DNA of 39,462 nucleotides from a virus. The stretch lies in IMG/VR virus record IMGVR_UViG_3300022540_000486, positions 1 to 39,462 of that record; one strand, 5' to 3'. Within the stretch, counting starts at the first letter, position 1. Each line of letters opens with the position of its first letter. Under the pieces are notes generated by a model. That model saw nothing but the letters and a program-made list of their open reading frames with translations. It did no database searches and was not told the DNA's origin. Shown here one piece after another: positions 1-9,295 of the stretch. The position numbers and the translations under genes are program-made.

Positions 1-4
1 CATT

Positions 5-427
5 TTAATCCTCTACAAGTTGAATGTGCGGCATGTCCCATCCGTAGAAATCATGCACTTTGGAGCGCCATAACCCACCCCATTTGATCTTATACCCAAG
101 AATAGAAGCTGCCTGTAAGAAAGCACACGCCACCATTGCAAGGTGCTCATGCTGCCAACTAGCTTTTCCGTCAATAAATGCATAAAAATCCAGAGCCTTA
201 CCTAAACCATCGTCTGCGGCCTGATGTTTACCTTTTTTCTCATACCCATCAGCCTTTGATTTTCCAGCCTTAAACAACTCATTTTGTCGCTCATCAGCTC
301 TCAAACCGGCATCTTTGCCATGCCCGAAATCAATCAAAGTGATTCGTATGGCTAAATCACTGATCTTGATGAGGCGAGGATCAGCTCCTTCACGGTGAGC
401 CTTCGATTTATTAGATAATACAAACAT
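5..427 (-). CDS. M15-family peptidoglycan peptidase (endolysin)
   Basis: 140 aa, probably cleaves the L-Ala-D-Glu or D-Ala peptide bond of peptidoglycan at lysis. Visible are the M15C zinc-site elements: His68 in a KHQ motif, Asp80 in ALDF, and a C-terminal W-GG-W...D-MPHIQL block with His134. The spacing between His68 and Asp80 is longer than the usual seven residues because of a short insertion. There is no signal peptide, so release would need a holin. A GAGGG ribosome-binding site precedes the ATG. It follows the tailspike gene, as expected for a late lysis gene. Confidence 0.85.
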   Translation of the reverse strand: MFVLSNKSKAHREGADPRLIKISDLAIRITLIDFGHGKDAGLRADERQNELFKAGKSKADGYEKKGKHQAADDGLGKALDFYAFIDGKASWQHEHLAMVACAFLQAASILGYKIKWGGLWRSKVHDFYGWDMPHIQLVED

Positions 428-496
428 ATCCGCCCTCTATTCTAATAATATTATTTATTATCTTGTCTTTAAGGGGCGACATTATATGTAATCCTA
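428..496 (-). promoter_or_regulatory. Leader between tailspike and endolysin genes
   Basis: A perfect TATAAT on the minus strand (486-481) lies in this gap, but no good -35 is found at 16-18 nt, so it is only a candidate promoter. In the predicted RNA, CGCCC (about 474-478) can pair with GGGCG in the endolysin ribosome-binding site (about 431-436). This could mask the site. Both readings are inferences from the sequence. Confidence 0.25.
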
Positions 497-2497
497 TTAA
501 ACTGTGGCGCCGGTGGCGTCAGTCCAATTTAACCCATTCCACCAGATGGGTATATTTAACGTGCTATCGTATATCATCGAACCCTTTGCGTATGCCGTTG
601 GCCTGCTAGCTGTTGCATAATTAGCAACACGCGCCTGTAGTCCAAACGTAATAGCAGGATTTGTATCGTAAGCCCTAACCGCAAGAAGCCCTGCTCCGCT
701 CTCATCACGAACAGATAGAGCACCGCCAAGCATATCTATATACATCTTATCGGAATTATCTGCTTGGTCAGTTTCAAAGAAAAATAATCTCGGCGCTGCG
801 GCCTCAAGCTCTAAGCTGTTAACCATTGGACCAAACCCGCTGCCAACTCCAGACTGAACCGTTAAAAGTCTTGTAAAACCACTTGACGGTTCCGCGACTT
901 TAGTGGCCAGAATATCAAAAAAGTTTGCTCCAAGATAAACCGAATCATGCAATTCGTCTGTAAAATGAATACCAGTCCCGGTCGAGTTTCTACCTGTTAT
1001 CGTATTGCCAGATATGGAAACACCGAAACTGCGCTCAATATAAATCCCGTATAATTGGCCAGTATTGTCTGTGAGATTTATATAGTTACCAGCTATCTCT
1101 ACTCCCTGCACATTGGCTTCAAGATGTATTCCGGCCTTTATGGTTCCTAGATCATGATCCTCTATGTAATTATCTCTGATCGTCAGGGCCTGTATTGTAT
1201 GAGTAACCCCCTCTGCATTTATGCCAGTATCACCATTCCCTTCTATGTCGCAACTACAAATGGTAGTGCCATATGATGCTTCTAACAGAACGCCGGCTCC
1301 GCCATTCTGAAGAATACCGCTTCTGCTTATTGTGAGATTATTGCCATTATTAGCACTGCTGTTATCTACATGAACGCCATGCGAGCCATGTTGCCGGATA
1401 AGACAATCAGTGATCTTGTGCGGACCATAGCTATCCTCTGCATAAAAAACACCCGCCCCAGTTGCGTCAAAAATCCTGCACCTGATGATATCTATCCTAG
1501 TTGCGTTTATAAGTTTTAAGCAGTTGACAGAAGTTGCCGCGCCATCTATGTGTAAATCTTCTACTATTACATCGAACACTTTGACCCCGCCAGAGTTGCC
1601 GATAGATAGCACCGGTGATGCGGAAGAGCCTATCAATCGGCTCGCCTGACCATCACCGTATATCTTTAATCGTGTCGTATTTAGAACGCCATCAACTAGC
1701 GAATAATCGGTTACCGTTAAACCGGATACCAAATAGGAACCGCTGGGGATATAAACGGCTCCACCGTTGGATTGAGCCTCGTCTATAGCTGCTTGTATCG
1801 CCAACGTGTCATCAGTAACACCATCACCAGTAGCCCCATATCGTCTTACATCACTTAATGGATAAGTATTATTCGTTACCCCTGATTCTCCAGAAATAGT
1901 CGGATAATGCTGACCTTGGGAGCTTGCATCGGCCACATCTGGGCCAAGGGATACACTATTCAAATCAGCAGGGATTGAACCGCCTGCATCAACCTCTACG
2001 GTAACAGTTGTATTAGTTGAGAATGTTGAGCCGGTTATCGTTCCATATACAGTTGACCCCCCAACCATTTGAACCCTGCGGCCTTTATGATGGGTCGATG
2101 TTGCGTCTGATCCGGCTATCGTGTAGGTGACAGAGCTTGCTTGTGTCGCAATCTCAGATGAGCCCCAATCAAGATTACCTTGTAAGGTATTAAGATTGTC
2201 GGCTATCTGAATAGCATCAGTCGTATCGTTTGCATCTGCATCTGTTGATGTAGGAAATAACCATCCGTCATAGCTTGCGTTCAGAAATGGGATGAATTGA
2301 GCATCACCGGCAGTTTTAATAAATCCGATTGGAACAGTGCCGCCACTAGAAATTTCAGCTTTTGCCAAGGTAGTACCACCAGTGGCATCTGTGGCCATTG
2401 CAAGTGGTGTCACCGTTCCCTGCTCGTAGAACTTCACCCAATAACCACTATAGTCCTCAAGAGGCGTATCAAATAATTTAACTGGTGCGTAAGCCAT
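497..2497 (-). CDS. Tailspike with pectate-lyase-type beta-helix
   Basis: 666 aa receptor-binding tailspike, probably degrading or binding a surface polysaccharide. Residues 1-105 form a conserved head-binding-like N-terminus. Around residue 217 the RRYGATGDGVTDD motif marks the start of a Pectate_lyase_3 right-handed beta-helix, with many short beta-strand/turn repeats (e.g. GIHLEANVQGVEIAGNYI) to about residue 530. The C-terminus ends in a small module with YDSTLNIPIWWNG, common at the ends of phage tail proteins. It is last in the ejection-protein cluster, the position of P22 gene 9. Substrate and catalytic residues cannot be read from sequence. Confidence 0.85.
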   Translation of the reverse strand: MAYAPVKLFDTPLEDYSGYWVKFYEQGTVTPLAMATDATGGTTLAKAEISSGGTVPIGFIKTAGDAQFIPFLNASYDGWLFPTSTDADANDTTDAIQIADNLNTLQGNLDWGSSEIATQASSVTYTIAGSDATSTHHKGRRVQMVGGSTVYGTITGSTFSTNTTVTVEVDAGGSIPADLNSVSLGPDVADASSQGQHYPTISGESGVTNNTYPLSDVRRYGATGDGVTDDTLAIQAAIDEAQSNGGAVYIPSGSYLVSGLTVTDYSLVDGVLNTTRLKIYGDGQASRLIGSSASPVLSIGNSGGVKVFDVIVEDLHIDGAATSVNCLKLINATRIDIIRCRIFDATGAGVFYAEDSYGPHKITDCLIRQHGSHGVHVDNSSANNGNNLTISRSGILQNGGAGVLLEASYGTTICSCDIEGNGDTGINAEGVTHTIQALTIRDNYIEDHDLGTIKAGIHLEANVQGVEIAGNYINLTDNTGQLYGIYIERSFGVSISGNTITGRNSTGTGIHFTDELHDSVYLGANFFDILATKVAEPSSGFTRLLTVQSGVGSGFGPMVNSLELEAAAPRLFFFETDQADNSDKMYIDMLGGALSVRDESGAGLLAVRAYDTNPAITFGLQARVANYATASRPTAYAKGSMIYDSTLNIPIWWNGLNWTDATGATV

Positions 2498-2499
2498 GA

Positions 2500-4488
2500 T
2501 TATTCTCTCTTCAATAATTCAGTTATTGATTTAAAGGCACCTTCTTCGCTGATGCCCCTCAATTTTTCAGCACCTTTGACAACTACCTCACCAGCAGTAC
2601 CAAGCATAGTTCTTTGTCCTGTTGCGGTTTCTAGCACTTTCTTTGTTCCCTTTCCTACCTCACCAGCAAGCGAAGTTCTGGCAACTGGTCCGAATACGCT
2701 ATCCAATTCATCAACAAACAACATTTGGGTAGCAATATCATCATCAAATACGCCGCCATATTTTCTTGAGATCGAGTCCAGATTATCAACAGCATCCACC
2801 AAGTTTACGCGCGATTGAGCATTGCTCATCATCCGGCGCAGCAAAGTACCTGTTGCCTTTTCTGCATTGGCTCCGAATAGATCCATCTTCCGGCCTGCAA
2901 CGTCCTGCAAAGCATCCAGGGCGCCCACAGTATCAGCATATCGAGTATTCACGTTATTATATTCTGGAAAAGCATCATCGAGCGTAGTATCTAGGTCTTT
3001 TCGTAGTTGTTTTAATACTCGCTCGGTTTTGCCTTTTAACCCTTCTCCAGCCTTACCGTAAGTAACCTGCTCATCAATAAATCGTTTCATTCTGTGAAGC
3101 TCGTGAGCATCAGGCGGCACACCCCTACGACCGGCTGCCATTCTCTTGACCATATTGGCTATGGCTAACTGTGGGCCCGATAGCCCCTCAATGTCTGATC
3201 CTTTAAAATTCGGACGCAATCTATTATCTAAGCGAATCCCCATCTCATCGAGGTTATCCATGAAATTATCAATCGCTTTGGTAGAATCTACCCCCCGGCC
3301 TCGTAATGATTTCGCTACTTCATCAATCTGCTTTCCAGCCTCCCGATTCACAGTTTTAATATGATTCACACGATCCAATAATGAGTTACCGGCCACATCG
3401 CTAGGTCGATTCTTCATAGCAAATAAGGCATTTTCCTTGCCTTTCTTCATTACCTCGACCATTTGAGACATTTTTGCTCGATCTGCTTTTGTTGCGCCTT
3501 TGATGGCAGCCACAACACTCTGATCAAACCCCTGTTTAATGGATTCCTGAGCCAGCTTATCGGCTTTTACCTTCCCCGCGCCCGTTACCATAAATTTCGC
3601 TAAGGATCGCTCAGGAGCCGCTTGTGCAGCGCTTTCAGCTATATCATCGAGCTTATTTATTGCTCCGGTATCCCCTCTAGCTACATCATCGGCAATTTTG
3701 GCTATCTTATCGGCAATCGGCGCACCGCTTGTCCGCCTGGCTTGATCTTCTAAAATTGCCAATGATTTACCAACGGCTTCCGGTTTAACGGCTCCGCTTT
3801 TGATATTGGCAGATATCGCTCTGGTTTGATTGGCAAGCTGCGGATTTGCAGCATTTGCTCTTATCTGCGCGGCCATTTTTGTTCTGAGCGCAGTTCTTGA
3901 TTTTGCCATCTTGGTGATGGGAATAAGCGCACCAACAATTTCAGGTGAAGTCTCGGCAACAGTAGCAAGCAATGGGTCACCGGTAACCTCAAATGTCCGC
4001 TCACCGGCAGTTTTACCGACTCCTTTTTCTTGAACATCAGCTATTGTTTTGGCTGCCTGCTCAATGCCCTGGCCAGATATTAATTCTGCCAGGCCGGCCA
4101 ATCCGGATATTGGAAATCGAGCAATATCGATACCTTTTTCCATAATATCGCCAAGGGTTTCAAGTGCCTCTGCGCCACGCTTTGTCTCTGGAGCGCCAAA
4201 CTCTGCGCCTGCCTCTTGAGCACTTTCAACAATACCAGCAGCTCTTTCAGCTCCGACAAACGGAGCGGCTACCGCACCGGCAACACCGCCTGCAATTGTA
4301 GTGCCTAAACCGCTTACGATGGCCTGTGCTGGCTCAAGGATAACGTCTAAGGCTGTGCCTTCGGGTAATTCTTCTGGCTGTTCGGCTTGGGCGAAATGCT
4401 GACGGATAGCATTACCGATCACTTCGTCTGAAGTACCTTCAAGGAATTCAAATGGTTGGCCTTCGACTTCAACTTCAAATGTTGCCAT
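2500..4488 (-). CDS. Ejection (internal virion) protein, P22 gp16-like position
   Basis: 662 aa, probably packaged in the head and ejected into the cell with DNA. Residues about 45-80 form a glycine/alanine-rich hydrophobic stretch that could enter a membrane. The rest is mostly charged helix, rich in Ala, Lys, Asp and Arg. No enzymatic motif is recognised. The start ATG shares a base with the stop of the upstream gene (TAATG). Position (third large protein after the gp14-like gene and before the tailspike) matches P22 gene 16. Function is inferred mainly from synteny and composition. Confidence 0.6.
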   Translation of the reverse strand: MATFEVEVEGQPFEFLEGTSDEVIGNAIRQHFAQAEQPEELPEGTALDVILEPAQAIVSGLGTTIAGGVAGAVAAPFVGAERAAGIVESAQEAGAEFGAPETKRGAEALETLGDIMEKGIDIARFPISGLAGLAELISGQGIEQAAKTIADVQEKGVGKTAGERTFEVTGDPLLATVAETSPEIVGALIPITKMAKSRTALRTKMAAQIRANAANPQLANQTRAISANIKSGAVKPEAVGKSLAILEDQARRTSGAPIADKIAKIADDVARGDTGAINKLDDIAESAAQAAPERSLAKFMVTGAGKVKADKLAQESIKQGFDQSVVAAIKGATKADRAKMSQMVEVMKKGKENALFAMKNRPSDVAGNSLLDRVNHIKTVNREAGKQIDEVAKSLRGRGVDSTKAIDNFMDNLDEMGIRLDNRLRPNFKGSDIEGLSGPQLAIANMVKRMAAGRRGVPPDAHELHRMKRFIDEQVTYGKAGEGLKGKTERVLKQLRKDLDTTLDDAFPEYNNVNTRYADTVGALDALQDVAGRKMDLFGANAEKATGTLLRRMMSNAQSRVNLVDAVDNLDSISRKYGGVFDDDIATQMLFVDELDSVFGPVARTSLAGEVGKGTKKVLETATGQRTMLGTAGEVVVKGAEKLRGISEEGAFKSITELLKRE

Positions 4489-5777
4489 TATTGGATTCTC
4501 TGTCCTGTTCGATCAAATCTTATCACTCCGCCTGTGGGCGCTTGTCCTCCTGCTGGAGCCTGAGCTGCTGCTTTTCTCGCTTCTCCCGGCACACCCTCTT
4601 CTAGAGTAAAGATTAATGCAGCCCTAATCTCTTCTGCTGTGCTTTCATCCCCGGCATCAATAGCAGCCGTGATTCCGCGCCTTGCTTTTCTTTCAAGGAT
4701 TTTGAGTGTTTGCTGCAATAGGCGTTTATTACCTTCGGTTGATTTGCCAAAACCGGCCTCAATATTTTCAAGCCTGGCCCCCTCGCGTTCGGTAAATGCA
4801 GCGCCAAAAGTAGCTCTCAGTTGAGCGAGTACCGCCTTTCCGAGCCTGGCTGATAATTCGGCCTCATTTGCGCCTTCAACACCAAATAATTGCCTGGCTT
4901 TTAGGGATACTGCGCTGATTCCGCCAGTGGGCACAGATTTGATTAACTCTAAACCGCGCCTGATATTTGCTGTTGCATCGGCAGCGTCGATACCATTATC
5001 CATGTGCAATTGCTGTCTTGTTTCCCGCTTGGCTGCTTTTGTCTTGGCTGCCTGGACTTCCTCTTCAATACCAGGACGCGCGGCTGCCTGCTCTGCAAGT
5101 TTGGCGGCCTCTTTTGCCCCAGCCGTAGCTGCATCAATCTCGGATTTCTCTGTGGCGGTAAGACCTAACCCAGATACAAGGTTAACGGCTCCTACGGGCT
5201 CTGTGACGCCCTTGCTGACAGGAGAAAGTACGCTTTCAACCTGGCCGGTAGCCGGATTTCGCTTTGTGGTACCAAAAAATAGATTTCCTTTTGAATCTTT
5301 AAAGGTTTGTTGGGCGCCAAATTGCACACCTTTTTTTCCAGGAGCGAGCTGTGTGCCTAATTTAACGGCTTCCTGGGAAACCCTGAGCAATTCCTGTGGG
5401 TTGGTATCAAGCAATCGCAACGCTTCATCGGTATCATTGCTAGGAATGTTTGCAGCTTTTAATGCTGCTCCGCGCTGCTGTAGACTTGCGCGCACCCTTT
5501 CAGTATTGCCAGCCTGTAAATCAGGAATTATTGAACGCGCACCCTGGGCAATAGATGTTATCCGATTTATATCAGCAGTATTAAATTGTGCCTGTGATGT
5601 TGGTACAGCGGCCTCTGCTGTACCTGTTTGGGCTTCTAATAATCTTTGACGAATAGGCGCTTCTTCACGCGCGCGCTTTATATCATCGAATCGTCCAACA
5701 TTTAGTAAAACATTGGAAAATGTCTTACCGATATCAGGAGTGGTTGGTACTAATGCGATTCTCGCGTCAACTGCCAT
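4488..5777 (-). CDS. Ejection (DNA transfer) protein, P22 gp20-like position
   Basis: 429 aa, helical, rich in Ala, Gln and Glu. The N-terminal third (FSNVLLNVGRFDDIKRAREE) resembles injection proteins of P22-like phages, and the middle carries coiled-coil-like Ala/Glu/Lys runs (about 215-260). The C-terminus is low-complexity, with APAGGQAPTGG. The start overlaps the preceding gene by 11 nt. It presumably forms part of the trans-envelope DNA channel. The assignment rests on gene order and on its N-terminal sequence, which is typical of this class. Confidence 0.65.
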   Translation of the reverse strand: MAVDARIALVPTTPDIGKTFSNVLLNVGRFDDIKRAREEAPIRQRLLEAQTGTAEAAVPTSQAQFNTADINRITSIAQGARSIIPDLQAGNTERVRASLQQRGAALKAANIPSNDTDEALRLLDTNPQELLRVSQEAVKLGTQLAPGKKGVQFGAQQTFKDSKGNLFFGTTKRNPATGQVESVLSPVSKGVTEPVGAVNLVSGLGLTATEKSEIDAATAGAKEAAKLAEQAAARPGIEEEVQAAKTKAAKRETRQQLHMDNGIDAADATANIRRGLELIKSVPTGGISAVSLKARQLFGVEGANEAELSARLGKAVLAQLRATFGAAFTEREGARLENIEAGFGKSTEGNKRLLQQTLKILERKARRGITAAIDAGDESTAEEIRAALIFTLEEGVPGEARKAAAQAPAGGQAPTGGVIRFDRTGQRIQ

Positions 5778-6582
5778 GAGGGATACCCAATAAATCGTAA
5801 TTTACCTTCATATAGCCTCTGTCCTCGGATATGGCTTCAGGATTCGATTCTTTAACTTCTTGAGCCATAACGCCAAAACTGTGGCCTGTGAGCCCAAACA
5901 AGGCCTTTGCCAAGCTGTTCCATGCCCATGAATAAATATTATGGCCTTTATAGGCGCCAATCTTTCTGACGTTTGATTTCAGGCGCTTATCGGAGAATAT
6001 GGCGCCTGCTGTGAGGCCTGTTGTTATTAGATTCTGCAGGCCTTGGCCTCTGGCTTGAGCAGCACCTACCTCGCCAGCTGCTCTGGCTGCACCTCCACCG
6101 GTTATCAGGTCAGTAATATCTCTGCCTGCGCCTGTCGCAATGCCCGCCTGTCCGCCAGCAACACCAGTACCAAGCTGCAATAAATCCATGATGCTTTGCT
6201 TCTGGCCACCAATTAATGGCTGTGCAGCCAAGAGTACATTTTTGCTTAATTGCTGAAGGGTATCCCCGGCACTTAATCGGCCGCGTGCTGCTGCCAAGCC
6301 TTTGGTTTCTGTGCCAGCTTGTTCAAGCGCCATTTGGAATAGTGGGTTTTGTTGAAGGAATTCGAATTGAGCAGTGGGATCAGTGAGAAAACCTGCTGCT
6401 CCCAGCCCTTGTTCACCGACCTGCTGAAATGGCTGAAGGAAACCGAGCCCCGCTTCTCTTGCGGCCTCAACTTCTCCTATACCTCGCTCAGTGGCAGCTG
6501 CCTGGATTCTGCCGGCGCCTCTGGCGGCTTTTGCTGCGGTTTCACCCGTCAAACCACCAACTATATTGCTAACGAACCCCAT
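5767..6582 (-). CDS. Ejection protein (P22 gp7-like) with C-terminal S74-like domain
   Basis: 271 aa. Residues 1-195 are Gly/Ala-rich helical repeats (GFLQPFQQVGEQGLGAAGFL and alike) seen in first-position ejection proteins of P22-type phages. At about residue 198 the sequence SDKRLKSNVRKIG begins a Peptidase_S74-like domain, continuing through HSFGVMAQEV to the end. S74 domains usually act as self-cleaving intramolecular chaperones at the ends of tail fibres; here the module is short and lies on an ejection protein. The start overlaps the gp14-like gene by 14 nt. Confidence 0.65.
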   Translation of the reverse strand: MGFVSNIVGGLTGETAAKAARGAGRIQAAATERGIGEVEAAREAGLGFLQPFQQVGEQGLGAAGFLTDPTAQFEFLQQNPLFQMALEQAGTETKGLAAARGRLSAGDTLQQLSKNVLLAAQPLIGGQKQSIMDLLQLGTGVAGGQAGIATGAGRDITDLITGGGAARAAGEVGAAQARGQGLQNLITTGLTAGAIFSDKRLKSNVRKIGAYKGHNIYSWAWNSLAKALFGLTGHSFGVMAQEVKESNPEAISEDRGYMKVNYDLLGIPHGS

Positions 6583-7021
6583 TTTTTAGCCTCACTATGG
6601 TTACATCATGATTCTCACCGTCTTTTTGATAAGAATCTTTGATGGTCCCTGCTTCATAAAACCCAAACGATTTAGAAAAACTCAATACATTCGGATAACA
6701 AACAGGGATTTCGGCATAAATTGAGGCGTTTTTGGCTTTGCCGTGATTAAGAGCCATTCGCGCAAATTTTTTAGCGTGCTCCTTTCTGAACTCAGGTAAT
6801 ACTTGGATGTGGCATTTAACTTCACCGCCAACATCATGGTATATCATTAGACCAATGATAGCATTTTTTTCAAACCCTGCTACATATTGCACGCCTTCGG
6901 TTATCGGTGGGTGAAATTCTTCCGCCGGCATCGAATTATCACAAGCTATGCACCCATATATCTCTGGATGACAGAGCACTTCCTTGATTAACTCAGGATC
7001 ATTGACCTCACGGATTATCAT
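6569..7021 (-). CDS. GNAT-fold protein, P22 gp14-like (DUF2824)
   Basis: 150 aa with GNAT-like layout: a beta segment GLMIYHDV, a HIQVLPEFRKEHAKKFARMAL segment in the place of the acetyl-CoA-binding V-x-P-x-x-R motif, and a C-terminal SFGFYEAGTIKDSY strand-turn typical of acetyltransferases. Its place between needle-region genes and ejection proteins matches P22 gene 14, which belongs to such a family. Whether it acetylates anything is unknown. The ATGA overlap with the upstream gene indicates coupled translation. Confidence 0.6.
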   Translation of the reverse strand: MIIREVNDPELIKEVLCHPEIYGCIACDNSMPAEEFHPPITEGVQYVAGFEKNAIIGLMIYHDVGGEVKCHIQVLPEFRKEHAKKFARMALNHGKAKNASIYAEIPVCYPNVLSFSKSFGFYEAGTIKDSYQKDGENHDVTIVRLKNGVR

Positions 7022-7362
7022 GCGTCAATCTCTGTCATAGTTATATTGGCGTTTACTGAACTATCGGCGCTGACTTTAGCCTGAATCTTTCCTCCGGTGA
7101 GCAATGCTTGGCCAACAATACCGGGCGCAAGGAAGTTCTTTTTGGCGCGGATTTTTTCTTCTGTGATCAATTCGTCGAAAATATCACCAGAACCTGATTG
7201 AACCAGCCGAATAGTGATGGTCACATTGGCAGACGAATAATTTGAAAAAGTTGCGGCATCGATACCAGCTCTAGCTTTGTCAGCAGGCACCTCGTAGATA
7301 TCCTGAAATGACGTAGTAAGGTCAAATCCGCTGGTGCCTGGGGTTAATGGATTACTAGCCAC
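7018..7362 (-). CDS. Small virion-associated protein, unknown function
   Basis: 114 aa, beta-rich, without cysteines. The start is taken as GTG at 7362: it shares a G with the TAG of the upstream gene and has GGAGGAG 8 nt upstream. A longer TTG-initiated reading would lie inside this ribosome-binding site. Phrases such as FSNYSSANVTITIRLVQ look like a small beta-sandwich. It lies between a large structural protein and the gp14-like gene, so a minor tail or head component is likely but not shown. Confidence 0.5.
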   Translation of the reverse strand: MASNPLTPGTSGFDLTTSFQDIYEVPADKARAGIDAATFSNYSSANVTITIRLVQSGSGDIFDELITEEKIRAKKNFLAPGIVGQALLTGGKIQAKVSADSSVNANITMTEIDA

Positions 7363-8819
7363 TAGAAAAGCTCCTCCCAATTTATTGAAATAACACCATC
7401 AATCGTTGAAGCCCCTGCTTCTCCGGTGACTGTCAGAAATTCGCCTGGATTGATAAAATAGGTATTTCCACCCAAATTCAAATCACCTGAATCCGATTTC
7501 GCCATGCCAAGGGTAAACTGCTGATCTCCGCCAGTGATAACTGTAGCCGCAATATCATAATTTACTACCGAGTTATCAGTTTCAATATCATTATAGGACG
7601 CTCCCTCCAATACCCCCCCTTTTTTCAATCTAATTACTGCTGGTTTTGTTCCCTCAACAGAAGCTGAAACTATAATTATTTTAATTCGGACTCTATTTTC
7701 TTTTCCTTGATATATGGGCTTATTATGAATTGTAATAAGAGGCGTTTCCGTTGTGCCTACTCCTGCATATATAACGTCTACACCGTGGTGTATATGCCCG
7801 CCATTCGTCTTTCCTTCGGTATAACCTCCCATTGAGGACGATCTGACGATAATATCCGTGGTATTCGTATCGTTCTGAGAAAATAAGCAGAGAGGTAGAG
7901 TGGGATTGTCCAGTGATGGAATGGTATTGGCGTTAGCATATTTTATTTGGTGAACAAGATGGAATTCTCCGTCATCTGGATTTTCTATGTAAAAACTGAG
8001 CAATCCAAACCCTAGCCATTGATAACGGATTTGGTATACGTTTCCTTTAGTTTGATCCAATATTGGCAGATCACCAGAACCATCTGCTTTATCATTATTC
8101 CAGCCAGTCTGCATCCACCAATTATCTGTAGGGGCGACGCCAGCCAGAGTTTGGGCAAATGCACCTACAGCCGTTGTGGCAACAAGTGAATAAGCTCCAG
8201 TCTGGACAATTGAACAATAGCCTTTAAATATTACTGTTCCATCACCAGGAGAATGCGCTTCCCAACCTCGGCCTAAATCGGAATAATCAGCAGCCGCTAT
8301 TTCGTTGGCAGTAATATATATATTACCGGTATTTGTTACTGCAACGTCAGTCTTGGCATCGCCATCGAGCGTTATAGTGACATTTTCATCAGTTGTGGAA
8401 CCCGTAGTGATAGTCAGAGTTCTGACTTCCTGTGCGCCGCCTTGCTTCCTCAGAATGCCGAAATTTGCCCCGTTATAACCAAAGAAAAGGCCGTCAGCCG
8501 TATTTCCTATTCCAGCCAATTGAACTGATCCAGCCACTCCTGTGGTGAATAAAGCAGTAAATCTGACTAAAGCACCCTGTCCAGGATGATATTTAAGAGG
8601 AATAACAGAATTTAATTCGGCAGTAGAATTAGCTTGCGCTCCAGTTGACAGCTTTACCATGTGATTTTCTACAGAAGAAGAGCCATTATTATCCTTAATC
8701 TTTAGAATTTCTGTATTTATTGCGTATGGAAATTGTATCTGAACTTCTGGAGTAAGTTCGGCCACAGACAAGCTGCCAAATGCGGTTTTATCGAACTCCT
8801 GCATTACGTTATTGCTCAC
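7362..8819 (-). CDS. Large structural protein (tail/neck region), unknown
   Basis: 485 aa, beta-rich, Asn/Thr/Gly-rich, with short hydrophobic strands throughout and no enzymatic motif. The start is a GTG sharing a base with the upstream TAG stop. Repeated jelly-roll-like stretches (around 85-130 and 260-300) suggest a carbohydrate-binding or capsid/tail decorating role. P22 has no equivalent gene between needle gene 26 and gene 14, so this is an addition to that scheme. The function is not recognised. Confidence 0.5.
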   Translation of the reverse strand: MSNNVMQEFDKTAFGSLSVAELTPEVQIQFPYAINTEILKIKDNNGSSSVENHMVKLSTGAQANSTAELNSVIPLKYHPGQGALVRFTALFTTGVAGSVQLAGIGNTADGLFFGYNGANFGILRKQGGAQEVRTLTITTGSTTDENVTITLDGDAKTDVAVTNTGNIYITANEIAAADYSDLGRGWEAHSPGDGTVIFKGYCSIVQTGAYSLVATTAVGAFAQTLAGVAPTDNWWMQTGWNNDKADGSGDLPILDQTKGNVYQIRYQWLGFGLLSFYIENPDDGEFHLVHQIKYANANTIPSLDNPTLPLCLFSQNDTNTTDIIVRSSSMGGYTEGKTNGGHIHHGVDVIYAGVGTTETPLITIHNKPIYQGKENRVRIKIIIVSASVEGTKPAVIRLKKGGVLEGASYNDIETDNSVVNYDIAATVITGGDQQFTLGMAKSDSGDLNLGGNTYFINPGEFLTVTGEAGASTIDGVISINWEELF

Positions 8820-9295
8820 TAGATTTCACTCCAATCAGTATCATCGAAAACAAGATGCATTGAGTAATTCTTGATATTAATCACTTTTAATGATTTTCCG
8901 TCAATAGTCCCAACAACAGTCACAGCAGCGCCTCTGCGTTTAATATGGACCTGATCTTCTTCAATCGCGTTTGTATCCAGAGTCACTGTAATTGGTGAGG
9001 TATTATTACAAATAATGATCTGGTTTCGTTCAGTGGTGAAATCAGCAGCAATAATCTCAATATCAAAACCAATCTTCTCTAATGAGTTGATTCTGGCAGA
9101 ATTACGGGCAACCCTGGAGCTTGAGCTGGTTATATCCTGTTCAGTTGAATCAATTAAGTCTGTGCCACCACCGGTTCTTAGCCATAATTTCCAGATTATT
9201 TCCTGCTGCTGCTCAAAAAATGCTCTTAATTCTGGATCGCTGAGGAATTTACTAGGAATCCGAAGTTGTGGCGGCGGGTTCACTGAGACAGGCAT
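8819..9295 (-). CDS. Tail needle-like protein (P22 gp26 position)
   Basis: 158 aa. The N-terminal 30 residues are followed by a helical segment (about 50-75, with RVARNSARINSLEK) of heptad character, then a compact beta-rich C-terminal domain ending in HLVFDDTDWSEI. This coiled coil plus knob, located right after the gp10-like gene apart from the HNH insertion, fits a trimeric tail needle that plugs the portal. The coil is much shorter than in P22 gp26. The start overlaps the stop of the homing endonuclease gene (TAATG). Confidence 0.45.
   Translation of the reverse strand: MPVSVNPPPQLRIPSKFLSDPELRAFFEQQQEIIWKLWLRTGGGTDLIDSTEQDITSSSSRVARNSARINSLEKIGFDIEIIAADFTTERNQIIICNNTSPITVTLDTNAIEEDQVHIKRRGAAVTVVGTIDGKSLKVINIKNYSMHLVFDDTDWSEI

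Noticed and set aside
4927-5649. 240-codon open frame on the plus strand
   Set aside because: Lies wholly opposite the 429-aa ejection protein gene, no ribosome-binding site, composition (Ser/Cys/Pro-rich) typical of an antisense shadow.
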